A stretch of 64,000 nucleotides of DNA from Pyrus communis (Eukaryota; Streptophyta; Magnoliopsida; Rosales; Rosaceae): NCBI RefSeq assembly GCF_963583255.1, contig NC_084818.1, positions 15,192,222 through 15,256,221 on the forward strand, written 5' to 3'. Every line of letters begins with the position of its first letter. The first letter of the stretch is position 1. The position numbers and the translations under genes were made by a program. Shown here in pieces: positions 23,670-35,600 of the stretch. The notes beneath the pieces are model-generated. The model was given only the letters and a program-made list of their open reading frames with translations, searched no databases and was not told where the DNA came from.

Positions 23670-24794
23670 TGTTGACCCTAAAAATTACAAAACCTACGTG
23701 GCGCGCAGGCCGAGTAACTAATAAGCTAACTACGTCCTTCGGTCGAATGCGGGACGTGCCAACTCGTCGGCCGAGCTTGGCCAAGGAGTAAAAATTTGTT
23801 GATGTAGCTTTGAGCGCGTTGTTGACTTCTCTATCTTGCGATTGCGACCGAGGAAGGAACACTCTCGGTCTCTGAGTTCTACAGCCTGAAAACAAGGCTG
23901 CTAATTCTGCGGAGTTCACAAGTCGTCCGAGCCCGATTCGGTCACTGTGATTATATTCGTAAGAGTATAAGCACGTCGAATCGAGACCAAACTATATGGG
24001 CACAGGTACTCAAACGTGATGTATGTCTTGATGGTGAATGTAGTTCGGTTGTCGGAATGCCGAACCCTGAAACTCACTTGCGAGTATCCAATCATAAAAC
24101 TGCTCGGCGTCCAGTACGCCGAGTAATGCAATTCGTAACACCTGACTATGCCGAGAAGGCTAGTAAGGTGACCTCTGCCAACAAAGGTTCGAAAACCCTT
24201 CTCGACCGAGACTTAGATAGGTAACCGGTCGACCTCAACGCAGTGCTGTTTATCCAAACTGAAGGTGCTTCTTGGTCGGCTGATTCTGCGGCAGCAGTGC
24301 TGTTTATCCAAACTGAAGATGCTCGCCGGGTGCTTCCACAGTGCTGTTTATCCAAACTGAAGGTGTGTCGGCAGGAAAAGAAAAGGAAAAATCTCAAGGT
24401 GTTTGAGAGGTTTTGCGCAGGGCAATTGTATGCTGATTTTGGAGACCCTTTTTGTGTTGCATGATTTCTTGTATTTATAATGCCCCATTCCGTGAAACCA
24501 ATTCTGATTTGGATTGGGAGTCCTTGTCCCATTTCGCCTCTAACTCGAGCAAACCTATTCCTACTGGGATTCTGAATCTTCCTTCTTTTCGGGACTCCAT
24601 TCCCTGCTGGTCGAGAATCCTGGTTGCACTAGGACTTCCTCGACCTTTCCTATCCATCCAGACTACTTGGGATAGGATTTGGCCGATCCTGCCAGCTGGC
24701 CCGGGATTTATTATTCGGCCCATAGTATTTACCATCACCTTGGGCCGAACACATCCTGCTGCTCGGCCCAGCAATAATATTTTGGGCCCAAACA
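23670..24794 (-). repeat. 5' LTR of the Tat element
   Basis: Near-identical partner of 10878-12001, with about 16-17 substitutions or small indels by eye. It carries the U3 promoter for the leftward transcript and the same three short repeats at 24241, 24295 and 24339. Confidence 0.93.
24472..24479 (-). promoter_or_regulatory. TATA box of the Tat 5' LTR
   Basis: TATAAATA on the minus strand inside the 5' LTR, followed downstream by CAAGAAATCATGCAAC. It would drive gag-pol transcription leftward, starting near 24440. The 3' LTR has the equivalent element near 11684. Confidence 0.55.
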
Positions 24795-25059
24795 ACTACA
24801 TTCGTTGTGTGTTTTTGGTTATTCATATTCTTGGTTTAATTTTAAGTTTAAGTTTTAATTATTTTTCATAATCAATTAATCAATCATTCGTTTCTAAGTT
24901 AAGTTTCACGTTATAACTGGTTGAATTGGTATTAAAAGCAATCCCTGTGGGATCGACCTCGTATTTACAAATATTTCTACAATTGATTCGTGCGCTTGCG
25001 AGTTTAATTTGATTTAAATTAATCTATTATTTAGGTTAGTTTAAATATACATCAGTACA

Positions 25060-26594
25060 TACTTCCAATTTACATGCCTGAATGTGGAATGACTCGAGTA
25101 CAACGCCACGTTCACAAGGTTTGTGGATTACAAAGCTAAGATTCCACACATTAGAGGAACTAAAAAGTGTACTAATTTTGACTTACTCCAAAAGACATGG
25201 TCTTTGAATAACTATGCATCCTCAACGGGACCAAGTCCTTTCAAATACATAGTTAAGGGCAATTGTGGGACCATGATTTTTCAAGGTTGGAGTACGACGA
25301 ATCGGAATAAGCATACCTCAGAAGTCCAGTCATGACTTGACAGCCTCCGCTGCGAAGATGAATAAACGGAGGAGCGATGCCACCATTATCCTGTTCTGGA
25401 ATCAGTGGGTGAAGTCTGACGACTTTGACAAGATTGACCATGCTTATTCCACAAGATACGGAAACCTAATCCAACAAGGAATCAGCAGGTTTCCTATAAT
25501 ATTGGAATCTTACAATCTTAAGCTTGACGTGCGCCACAAGTAATCACACTCCTAAAAGGATGCAATATCTACTTCTTACATACCATCTTCGTTTCTCCTA
25601 GTTTAATAAGGATTCTACCATCCTAAACGGTGGTAATGCAATTATTGCATACTTACTCTCTTACTGGTGATTGAGTCTTTATTGCTTACTAAGTTAACTG
25701 TCAGATAGCCCTTTGATGGGCACCCCCCCCCCCCCCCCCACTGGTTTTTGGCTAGCTCACGCTAGTTAGAATTGTGCATTTCCACCTTCTACAACGGTGC
25801 GCGAATTTGATTCCAACATGTGTAAAGCATTTCCTTACTTAATTAGCTTACGTCGACAACCTTGAGTGAAATTTATCGCAAGAATAGAACCAAGGCACTA
25901 AATATTATCCCAAATTTGCCTTAACACTAACCCTCTCCTATCAGGGAAGAGAAGCAGCGGTGTCTCTCCTTTTTCTCTAAACCTAGACATCATTTCCTGC
26001 ATCAACAATGTGTCAATATGGCGTGCTTAGATATATTAATCGATATTTTTTGTAGAAAATTTTATTTATAATCCGAAAGTGGTAAACAATGTACAAATAA
26101 AGAGTTATACTTTCATAGAGATTAGAATTCACATATATGAATGTGCTGGTGTAAAATTAACATGCTAAAAGATATGTCACATGAATTGGATTCAATTCAA
26201 TTAAGTTAAGAGCCAATCATGTTTATATATTTGTTTTGTGCTTTTATTGTAAGTAGGCCCCGATGTATGTGTGTGTGCTTGGTAATAATAATTACCTTCG
26301 ATAAAATAAAATAAAACAAAGTCAATCATGTATCTCTGGACCCTCAGTTATTGAGTCATCCAGTTTTGGTTATTGTAGTCAAGGTTCTAAAAGATGCTAA
26401 CCATTAGTCGGGCGACGGACTAGAGCTTAGCATCTAGCGGGGCCTAGGCTAGGCGGATAAGTAAACTTATTATATATTGTACAAATAAGTAAACTTAATA
26501 TATAGTTTTTTTTATTATATATCGTACGGTTAGTCATTTGATAATTTTAAACTACTAAAAAAAAAACTTATTACAATAGCCATAATATTTATAC
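25060..26594. other. intergenic DNA, unrecognised; two adjacent short open frames
   Basis: Two consecutive + strand open frames (25123-25335 and 25337-25543, separated by one stop) together read about 139 codons with no family motif I recognise. They may be one decayed coding region. A C homopolymer lies at 25722-25739. The rest is AT-rich with nothing supported. Confidence 0.35.
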
Positions 26595-27526
26595 TCACAC
26601 AAGTGAGATTAAAAAAATTTCAAAGCAAATCAAAAATATCAACGCAATTTTAAAATATCAAAGCACATTAAAAATCATAATAATTAATTTGCAAGTGTGA
26701 AAAAAGTGAAAAAGAATATGCAATCAGTCATGATCACATAATCTACGCTTTAATGATAAGTATATCATAAATTGAACTTTTGAAACCTTCCAACCCCTGG
26801 TGAACGGGATTTTTAGGGGAAAGTTTAAAATAAATAAAAATCCACGATAATAACATAAAAGTGTGAGAAATGTGAAAAGAATATACAAACGTTTGTGATT
26901 GTATCATCTACACTTAGACGATGATTACATCGTCGTTTAAATTTTTATAACCCTCCAAACCCTCATGAATAGTCTTTAGTGTTTGAGTGGAAAATCAATA
27001 ATAATTAATGTAGAATTGTGAAAATACACACACACACACACACACAATCAGTCACAATGATAAGCTTTACAGCTTTCGTGAAGGAATCAACTCTAAAATT
27101 CGACACCATAATCCATAAACCCTAGATTTAGATTTTTTTTTTCGAAAACATGATCTTTTAGCGGACAAAGAAAAATGAACAATTTGGATCATTGATATCA
27201 CGTTCCGATGTTTGAGTTGACTGAAATATGAGTCGATGTTATATAATTTCTAGAGATTTTATAAACTTCGAGCAAAATTTTCACTAACTGTAAAAACTTA
27301 AACATGATATCAACGATCCAACCGTTTACCTTTTTGCATCTGCTAAAAAATTATATTTTAAAAAGAGAAAATCTAAAAAAAAAAAAAAAAGGAAATTCGT
27401 TGAGAAAAATGGAGAGTAAACATAAACAGCAATCAACGGTTAAATTTAAATCTATGGTTTATGGATTATAGTCGTAAATTTCAGAGTTGACCTCTTTACA
27501 AAAGTTGTAGAGATTGTCATTACGAG

Positions 27527-27572
<46 letters not shown>

Positions 27573-27644
27573 TTTTCAAACTTCTACATTAATTGAAAAA
27601 CTTTACTACAACACTAGCTATAGGGTTTAATCTCACTTGTGTGA
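26595..27644. mobile_element. large foldback (inverted-repeat) element
   Basis: Outer ends pair as TCACACAAGTGAGATTA (26595-26611) with its reverse complement at 27628-27644. Further in, TTAATGTAGAA near 27007 pairs with TTCTACATTAA near 27584, and the stretch ATAATCCATAAACC near 27110 pairs with GGTTTATGGATTAT near 27458. Around it, diverged arm sequence matches on both sides toward a centre near 27290. A (CA)n run interrupts the left arm (about 27022-27046) and a (TA)n run the right arm (27530-27569). There is no coding capacity and no clear target duplication. It is probably a foldback or MITE-type element. Confidence 0.55.
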
Positions 27645-29286
27645 AATTAAATCCTTACTGTTGGATTCTTTGATTTCACATATGTTTGTAGTATTACGTT
27701 TTTCATTTGATAATCTACAAAAACATGTTGGGTTTTATTATTTGTTAATATTAATGGATCGAGTTCGGATCAGATTGTATTACTCTTTTATTTTAACGAG
27801 TTTTACACACACGACCTCCGAACGTATCTTTAAAATAACACGAATATGAAAACACAACATGAATATCAAGTCTATCCTAAATAATCAAATTTTATATCTA
27901 AAAGTAATTTAGGTTATAGCCTACTTGGCTCGAGAGAAACGTGTATTCTTTTCACGTGCACGGCCGTCCCATAACTCATCACTCACGTCGTTTGTGGTTT
28001 CTGTCGTTTGGCCCCGCACACGCAGCACCCACGCACGCACGCACGGACGGCACCCAGTTTTGACTCTTGACTCACTCTCTCTCCTCATTGCCTGCCTTTC
28101 CAAGTAACTATCAGGACTTCTGAACACCTTCCAAGTTCCAACCCAAACATGGGTCCTACATTTTTGTATTTATTGACATCACAGCCGTCCATCGGTTTGA
28201 CAGCCCACCTTCAGGGACCACACACCTGTTCCCACCCTTCATTCAACACACATTTTTCTTTACGTGCACACCTATACTAGTCAAATAATCTTTCTTATGT
28301 CAATGTATTATATTTGTTTGCTGTCATATAACTCAAAAGAATTTTGAGATGAAAAAATTTTATTAAGAAACCCTTCAAGAATGTACATAGGATATTCATG
28401 TCATACATGAGTAAGAAATCGCACATGCCACAATAAACGCCACACAATTTCACAATTACAAATTCTTTATGAATATACTTTCTCAACGATCACAGATAAC
28501 TTACATTTGATCAACTAGAAAGATAAACTCATTAGGACTAAACTTTGCAAGTTGTAGAATCACTATAACGGCATCATAAGGAAAAGACCACACCACCCTT
28601 TGATGATTTTGCAATCGTCGGCAAAGAAGCATTGTTATATGCCACCTCCAACAAACACCGACCTTCCTTTTCATAATTATTTGCCATATGCACAAACCAG
28701 AAGAAAAGCACAAACCAACCGAACTCTGAACAATAGTTATGTCTCAAAGATATGAAGTTTGATCCATAACCATGGAAGCCATAAAGGCTCTCATCGATTG
28801 AATGAGAAAGCAGCCACAACCATGAAAACTCTTCTCGCCAAAGCAAAAGAGTGCTCACAATTGGAGAGTAAAGATTATTTGAAGATTGAAGAAACACATA
28901 AGAGAAAGATAGAAAAGATCAAGAAAGATTGTCGCCAATCCCAAGGTCATAATCAATGTCGAGGCTACTGAATTTTTTTCTTTTCTTTTTCTCTCTAAAT
29001 AACGGTTAGGGTCTTTTTTTAAAAAAAAAAATTATTATTAATTAAGTCTTCTCACATGTAAAAGAAAATAGAACTTTAAAAAATTTTGAAAAAAGAGACT
29101 TGTCTTCCTAAGACCTCAAAGTAAACATTTTATTTCACATTATGTCTCCGCCAAACTAGCAAACAAGGCCTAAGCACCTTGGAGTAACACAACGAATGTC
29201 CGTGGCAAATTACTACGTCCGTGCGTCTTTTTTTTTTATATAAACAAATGAATCGTACCTAGAAAGCAACCCAATCCTCTTCTCCC
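27645..29286. other. intergenic DNA upstream of the 185-aa gene
   Basis: Nothing recognised with confidence. Overlapping frames on both strands at 28574-28971 have no family match; one encodes a Lys/Glu-rich 70-aa stretch. GC content rises near 27950-28080. Confidence 0.35.
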
Positions 29287-29293
29287 TATAAAA
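29287..29293 (+). promoter_or_regulatory. TATA box of the 185-aa gene
   Basis: TATAAAA lies 61-67 bp upstream of the ATG at 29354, preceded by CTTCTCCC. It would place transcription start near 29320 with a short leader. An alternative TATATAA lies near 29237. Confidence 0.6.
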
Positions 29294-29353
29294 CGAGGAA
29301 TTCTCTCGTGCATACCAATTAAGCGCATAGAATTTCAGACCAAATTCTAAACT

Positions 29354-29911
29354 ATGGGTTGGTCAGAATCACAGAGAGGATGCAAGAAGCACCAACAGTT
29401 CCAGTACTACGCCGCCGATGATAAGCAAACCCTAATTTCACCAGGCGTTTGTTCCGCTTGTCTTAGTGAGAAGCTTTCTCAGCTCTACGCTCCCTCCTCA
29501 ACATATCTCACAGATAGACTCCAAGTTAATGGTCCTTCTTCACACGATCAACCCGACTTCTCTTCTGCTTCCTCCTCCACTTGTAACTCTCCACCGCCGG
29601 TGGCGGGCAGCGGCCGAGATCATCGTCGACGTAATAGTTCCCATATGAATGTTTTGGGTTCGGTTTCTTTTATGATAAGGAGTAGTAGTACGACTTTTGT
29701 TCCTACTACTGGTGGTGGTGGTCATGGGCTGATGAAGAAGAGCAGATCGGTTGCCGTCGTTTCGAAGACAAGTCATCATCGTTCCGGTGATCATCACAAG
29801 AATAGTAGTGGGAAGAAGAAGAAAAGAGGGTTTTGGTCGAAGCTGCTACGGACAACGGGGAGTAGATCAAGCAAGGAGGTTCTCAAGCACTCACAGACTA
29901 GTCTTAGATAA
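29354..29911 (+). CDS. plant-specific 185-aa protein with N-terminal Cys/His motif, single exon
   Basis: The N-terminus has C10-x2-H13 and, after a short loop, PGVCSACLSEKLSQL (about residues 30-44; C33, C36). This is a C-x2-H...C-x2-C cluster, likely metal binding, like the start of plant OCTOPUS/DUF740-type and related small plant proteins. The middle is Ser/His-rich and disordered, with a Gly4 run. The C-terminus is strongly basic, with GKKKKRGFWSKLLRTTGS and ending in TSLR. There is no signal peptide or membrane segment. The start is supported by the TATA box and context AACTATGG. The exact function is not known to me; the family link rests only on the N-terminal motif. It stands alone with no close neighbour gene. 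Confidence 0.75.
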   Translation: MGWSESQRGCKKHQQFQYYAADDKQTLISPGVCSACLSEKLSQLYAPSSTYLTDRLQVNGPSSHDQPDFSSASSSTCNSPPPVAGSGRDHRRRNSSHMNVLGSVSFMIRSSSTTFVPTTGGGGHGLMKKSRSVAVVSKTSHHRSGDHHKNSSGKKKKRGFWSKLLRTTGSRSSKEVLKHSQTSLR

Positions 29912-31838
29912 AAGGAACAAACTGAATTTGGTTGGATCTCATTCGATTGCTTAATTAGGAACTATATATATTTCTCTTAGGATCGATCGATCACAGAAAA
30001 TAATTAGTATATGTTTCTTTGTAATATGGTATCAGATAATATACGATGTGAAATATAAGTATGAAACTAATCTTCTTGATATTGTCTTGTTGATCTTAGT
30101 CATATTTAGAATTAAAGAGTTTATGGGAGGTGGGTTGTTCTTGCTGGGTTTTAAGTTGCTATATGTTCTGTTGTCTTATTTCATATATGTGGATGATAAC
30201 GTGCGATATGTAATAGAAAGTTGAAATTTCACCTGAAAATTAATTAGCAATAGGAGAATAGACCAACTCGGCGCGTAAGGTTCCTCAATTTCCCGGTGTG
30301 GGATGGATTCACACGCTCAACATCTTTGGTCCTAATTCAGGAAAATTCACCACAATGATCCCCTCCTTACAATAATATGTATGCCAAATTTTAAGTTTAG
30401 TTCGAAATCATTTGGTGGGAATTCGAAATCTACATAGGGCTATTTTACGTTTTCTACTGAAATACAGAAAGAATTTTGAATCAATTTGAAAATGTATGGA
30501 GGTACTGAAAGCTCTTAATGTATGTTCAAGTGGTGCTCAGAGTGATGTATGAGTTAGAATTACGTTCAAATTCATAGTTCAATTTCATCGAATGAGAAGT
30601 ATTATATGTTATGATCATTTAATCATAAATCCAAATTTATTCTCTCCCGTTTGATGAGAGAGATTCTCTTTCTGTGAGAGCTTTTCTTACTGGTGTATGA
30701 GTGACTTCCCTTCGCTTTCTTCTCTCATAGCCGTCGGCCCTAGCTATGGCTAGGGTCAGTGGCGGTCATTTTAGCCTCTGGTATCCCCTGCCCTTTGGCC
30801 CCCTTCCTCAAACCCCTTTATCTGATTTAACTGTTCTTGGCCCTACTTCCGTTTTTCTCTTCCTTTCACCTCCACGATTTTCACCAATTCACTCCCTCTC
30901 CTTTCCGATCGGCTCCATCCTTCATCGATCCCGCAACCCGGATTGTCACCCACTTATCTACAACGCGATTTCTGGGAAGTTAAAAGACTTTTTTGGGGTT
31001 GAGTGGTGATTGATACTTTGACTTGAAATGGTTGTTTGTTTGACCACGTGCATGACATGTTTATTCATTGGTCATGTCCAAATAATCGATTTGATGTATA
31101 TATAATTGGAAATTGGACCATCGTGGCTTTTTCTTTGGGATTTGGATCCTCTCCTCAGCCCAAGAGAGGATCATTTTGATCAAACAATATGGACAGTTGA
31201 ATTTTCATTTAACAACTACAAACAAGAAGATTTTTTTTTATTTTATGAACATGCTGCATCATTTAGTTTGAATAATTGTTTTGTATGGTTTGCTTGTTTG
31301 ACTAAAATTTGGGAACAATTGTGTCGTGTCATCTCTTAAACGTAGTCTTTATATAATTTGCTTACGTAAAGATATTAAGAGCAATGCTCCAACAACCAAA
31401 TCCGTTCACATGCTCCAACAACCAAATCCGTTCACGTCCTATTCACATCTCTATTTTTTTTTTTTTTTTTTCCAATGATATGATGTGAGTTTTATTCTGA
31501 TGAAAGAAATGTAAACTTAAAATTTAATTTATTTTTTTCTTTTTAATTGGCCGGGTTGTTTCTACTTTGCCCCGATTAGTATTTTAACACGAGAATAATA
31601 CTACAAAAACTAAATTTGTAGAAAAAAATTTGGAAACTAAAGGTTATGAAAGTTGATGATTAATTTATTACTTAAGCGTTATTAAATGTGCTTATTTATA
31701 TTGGTGACACATCATTTAGTTTATAAATTTAATTTCCTTAGTTTTACCCTTAACACAAACAAGCTTACCTTGCTATTATACACGAAAAACTAATGAACTG
31801 AAAACTCAAAGGCCCACCTTGTAAGATGCAACACTTTA
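29912..31838. other. 3' flank of the 185-aa gene and intergenic DNA
   Basis: No second gene is supported. An 87-codon frame at 30746-31009 is Pro/Ser-rich with no recognised domain. A perfect 26-bp tandem duplication (starting ATGCTCCAACAACC) is at 31384-31409 and 31410-31435. A T tract follows near 31455-31471. Confidence 0.4.
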
Positions 31839-32220
31839 GGCCATCTCCAACCGATCCAGCTAAAGGGTCTTAGGACTAAAATTAGCCCAAAATGACACGA
31901 AAACCGTATCCAACCGAGGGCTAGGCCAAAGGGCTCGTGGGCCCCACCAGGCCAAAAATACCAAATCAGGCCAACCGGCTGACCCAATTCAGCCAGCCTC
32001 TGGCCGGCCCAAGGTTTGAACTGCAATGGCTAGCTGACGTCAGCATGACACCAACTAGCTGACGCCATGTAGCCGTTGGATTTGCCCTTTTTTTTTTGGG
32101 ACAAAATTTTTTAAAAAAATTCTAATTTTTTCCTATAACTACCTAAGCCGTTAAACAACATTAAACAAAATGGATGATCATTAAATAACATCAAACTTAA
32201 ACAACATTTAACAACATGAA

Positions 32221-35200
32221 TGTGACAGCCCGTCCCAGATTTTTCATACCGTAGGGGTAAAATGACAGTTTTGCCCCTAGTGTGTTGTTTTGTTGTGTGG
32301 TCAAACAGGACCACACTCACCCTCATCCTTTCCCTGTCCCGTATCCCTGTCTCTCTCTCTCTTTCTCTCTTTTCTTCACCATACGTACAGACAAGACCCA
32401 TTGTGCTCAAAAACATCATGGATCGAGGAAGAAAACTACATATTTGTGCTCGTGAAGTCCTTAGGAGTTCAACCATACCCATTTCAGGTAAGGGAACCTT
32501 CATTTTCACGTCGAACCCGAGATGCTCAATTCGGGGTACTGTTCATGCACACGTAAATTCATGTGTTTTTGGGAACTTCAAGCTTGTAGGAAGCTTGGTA
32601 AGGTCCTTAGGAGGCTCGGGGTGGTTCGTTTGAAGGTTTTGGACGTCGGTATCGTGAGTTGCAGGTTTGGCCGGATTTGGTGGAGTTTTCCCGGCGAGAT
32701 TCCATTGGTTTTAGTGCTTGAAAGTGGTAAGAATTTGTTCCTCTAGTTGTAAGCTTCATTTTGGTACCAATTTCGTGAAATTTGGGTGAAAAACGAGTGA
32801 GATACGAAGTTTGGAAATTTTCCCGATTTTCCGACGACAGCGACGGCGCCAGAGTTTGGCCGGAGAAGACGACGGAATATTCTGTCAATTTGGAAGGAAT
32901 ATTCCTAACGGCGTTAACGGAATCTGTCAAACTTAATGGAATATTCCTGACGACGTTAACTGACGCCGTCAGTGTGCCAGGCACGTGCTTGCACGTGGGC
33001 GGCGCATGTGGCCGTGCCTTGGCCGACACGTGGGGGCACGTACGGTGTCAGAAAATTATTTTAAAAATATGGGAAAGTTCGTGAGGTTGAGTAGATCACG
33101 TTGGTGTACTCACACACCATTTGAGCATTGTATGAGAAGTTATTTCGTAATGTTGGTTATGTGCTTTAAAATTAACGTTTTTATAGTTGTTTCACATATA
33201 GGTGAGACCTATCCCGAGGATGAGCGCAGTCACTCGAGGCAAGGGGGTTACAACCCTTCTACATACCAGTGAGTGGGCTTTTGGTTTTCCGTACATACCT
33301 ATATACTTGTGATTTTCCCAGAAAATGAAATTAAATGTTTATATGTTTTATGTGTCATGCAATATGTTTGCCCGTTTAATTATGCATTATTAGTTGCATA
33401 TATACATATGTTTGGTGTTGCGAACGCACAAGTAAGTGTCAGGTAAGTTATGGTTTATGTTTATGTTTAGTAGTGATTTGAGATGCATAGAGAGCTCATA
33501 ACGTGCACCCCCGGTGTTAATACTCCCGTCCAGAGTAGGGCACAGTCCTTCACGTGATGTTCACCTCCCGCACCACACGCTCATCTTGGATCTAAGTTAG
33601 GTGTACAGTCCTATCGTACAGACCACTATAGGTGGTTCCGACTCGTAGGTGACCAGCGATTATTCGCCCAGTCTTCACGTGATCGTAGCACTTGAGCGTA
33701 TTTATTTACACCCAGTTCTGTCGTACAGACCACTTTAGGTGGTTCTGACTCGTGTGCAGGTATAGTTAATGAGTTGTGGATTTGAGCTCTAGATTCAACC
33801 GTACAGATCACGTTAGGTGACTCCGGCTGACAGATTACATGGAATTGATTGACATTACCTGAGTACTTGCATTTTATTTAGAGGCATTCGACATGGCACA
33901 TTTCTGAGCATGTTTTCTATATATGTGTATATATTCTATTTTTTCTAGGAAGTATACAGGTTTTACGGCGAGGGGTTAGAACTTTGTTATTGAAATGATT
34001 TTGAAAAGCTTTGTTTTGCCCACTCACGCTTTCTGTTTTGCGCCCCTCCAAGTTCTAGTTTGGATAGCTCTGTTGGTGGCTCTCGAGGAATTCACGGCAT
34101 ATCTGACAGATTATCACCAGTGTAGGACCACCTTTGGGTGTGTTTATTTAGTGTTGTTTCTCCCGGACTGCACTAGGTCTTTTGTGCTCTGAATATTGTG
34201 TTTCACACTTACGCTTGCACATGTATGTGATTTACATAGTGTATAGCTTGGTTTTTATTTATTCGTACTTTTATTATTATTCTTAGCTTCCGCACTATGC
34301 ACATGGTTACGTCACCTTCACGTGATAGCTAGTATGCCCTGATCTCGATCGGGGTGTGTTAGTTATTTAAAACATATAAACGTTTCATTTCATTTTTTGG
34401 AAAAATCACAAGTATATAGGTATATACGGAAAACCAAAAGCCCACTCACTGGTATGTAGAAGGGTCGTAACCCTCTTGCCTCGAGTGACTGTGCTTGTCC
34501 TCGGGATAGGTCTCACCTATATGCGAAACAACTATAAAAACGTTAATTTTAAAGCACATAACCAACATTACGAAATAACTTCTCATACAATGCTCAAATG
34601 GGGTGTGTGAGTACACCAACCTGATCTACTCAACCTCACGAATATCCCCATATTTTTAAAATAATTTTCTGACACCACACACACCCCTACGCGTCAGCCA
34701 AGGCACGGCCACACGCACCGCCCACGCGCAGGCACGTGTCTGGCACACTAACGGCGTCAGTTAACGCTGTCAGGAATATTTCGTTAAGTCTGACAGATTC
34801 CATTAACACCGTTAGGAATATTCCGTCCAAACTGATGGAATATTCCGTCATCTTCTCCGGCCAAACTCCGGCGCCGTCGTCATCGCCAGAAAACCGAGAA
34901 AATTTCCAAACTTCGTATCTCACTCGTTTTTCACCCAAATTTCACAAAATTGGTACCAAAATGAAGCTTACAACTAGAGGAACAAATCCTTACCACTTTC
35001 AAGCACTAAAACCAACGGAATCTCACCGGGAAAACTCCACCAAATCCGCCCAAACCTGCAACTCACGATCCCGACGTCCAAAACCTTCAAACGAACCACA
35101 CCAAGCCTCCTAAGGACCTCACCAAGCTTCCTACAAGCTTGAAATTCCCAAAAACACATGAATTTACGTGTGCATGAACAGTACCCTGAATTGAGCATCT

Positions 35201-35535
35201 CGGGTTCAACGTGAAAATGAAGGTTCCCTTACCTGAAATGGGTATGGTTGAACTCCTAAGGACTTCACGAGCACAAATATGTAGTTTTCTTCCTCGATCC
35301 ATGATGTTTTCGAGCACAATGGGTCTTTTCCGTACGTATAGTGAAGAAAAGAGGGAAAGAGAGACAGAGACAGAGATACGGGACAGGGAAAGGATGAGGG
35401 TGAGTGTGGGTGTGTGTGTGTGGTCCAAAACAACCAACCAAAACCCCCAAAATGACCACACAACGAAACAACACACTAGGGGCAAAACTATCATTTTACC
35501 CCTACGGTACGAAAAATCTGGGACGGGCTGTCACA
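32221..35535. mobile_element. head-to-head LTR palindrome: full LTR plus inverted part LTR, target duplication ATGAA
   Basis: A full LTR (family A, related to 2003-4278) runs 32221-34361 on the + strand. It is joined directly to an inverted copy of roughly its first 1.17 kb (34362-35535). Both outer ends are therefore the same terminus, TGTGACAGCCCGTCCC, pointing outward, and ATGAA flanks both sides (32216-32220 and 35536-35540). The arms are about 90% or more identical, with small indels such as a longer TG/CA run in the right arm. The loop (about 33353-34367) is the unpaired second half of the LTR. Mirror-image open frames in the two arms (for example + 32262-32633 and - 35087-35494) are repeat sequence, not genes. 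Confidence 0.85.
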
Positions 35536-35600
35536 ATGAAACTTAAACAACATTAAAAATAAAAAAAATAAAAAACATTTAACAACATAAAACTTAAACA

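Larger units (their letters stand above)
10878..24794 (-). mobile_element. complete Ty3/gypsy LTR retrotransposon, Tat type, with an antisense passenger gene
   Basis: A 13.9-kb element with two LTRs of 1124 and 1125 bp, target duplication ACTAC (10873-10877 and 24795-24799), a primer binding site next to the right LTR and a purine tract next to the left LTR. It is therefore transcribed right to left. The order is 5' LTR, gag, protease-RT-RNase H-second RNase H-integrase, then a 4-kb region holding a gene on the opposite strand, then the 3' LTR. Integrase after RNase H marks Ty3/gypsy. The second, well-preserved RNase H after a degenerate first one, plus an extra 3' gene region, mark the Tat group. 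About 16-17 differences between LTRs by eye suggest a fairly recent insertion. Pol is disabled, so the copy is not autonomous. Confidence 0.93.
9695..25054 (+). mobile_element. solo LTR (about 1438 bp) split by the nested Tat element; target duplication GTACA
   Basis: The left end begins TGATAGGTGCATTA at 9695, and the right end finishes ATATACATCA at 25054. The 5 bases GTACA lie immediately outside on both sides (9690-9694 and 25055-25059). The unit is interrupted at 10877 by the Tat element plus its ACTAC duplication. Removing these leaves about 1438 bp. The right part contains a U5-like segment (aatccctgtgggatcgac, then a CTTGCGAG stretch) typical of plant gypsy LTR ends. The open frame at 9822-10157 lies in this LTR and is not a gene. 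Confidence 0.85.

Noticed and set aside
30746..31009. 87-aa open frame with good ATG
   Set aside because: No domain, Pro/Ser-rich and lying in repeat-like intergenic DNA; no evidence of splicing or promoter.
32262..35494. Matching open frames of 123 and 135 aa in the two arms of the LTR palindrome
   Set aside because: They exist because the arms are inverted copies; composition is CT-repeat driven and the related LTR at 2003 lacks the frame.
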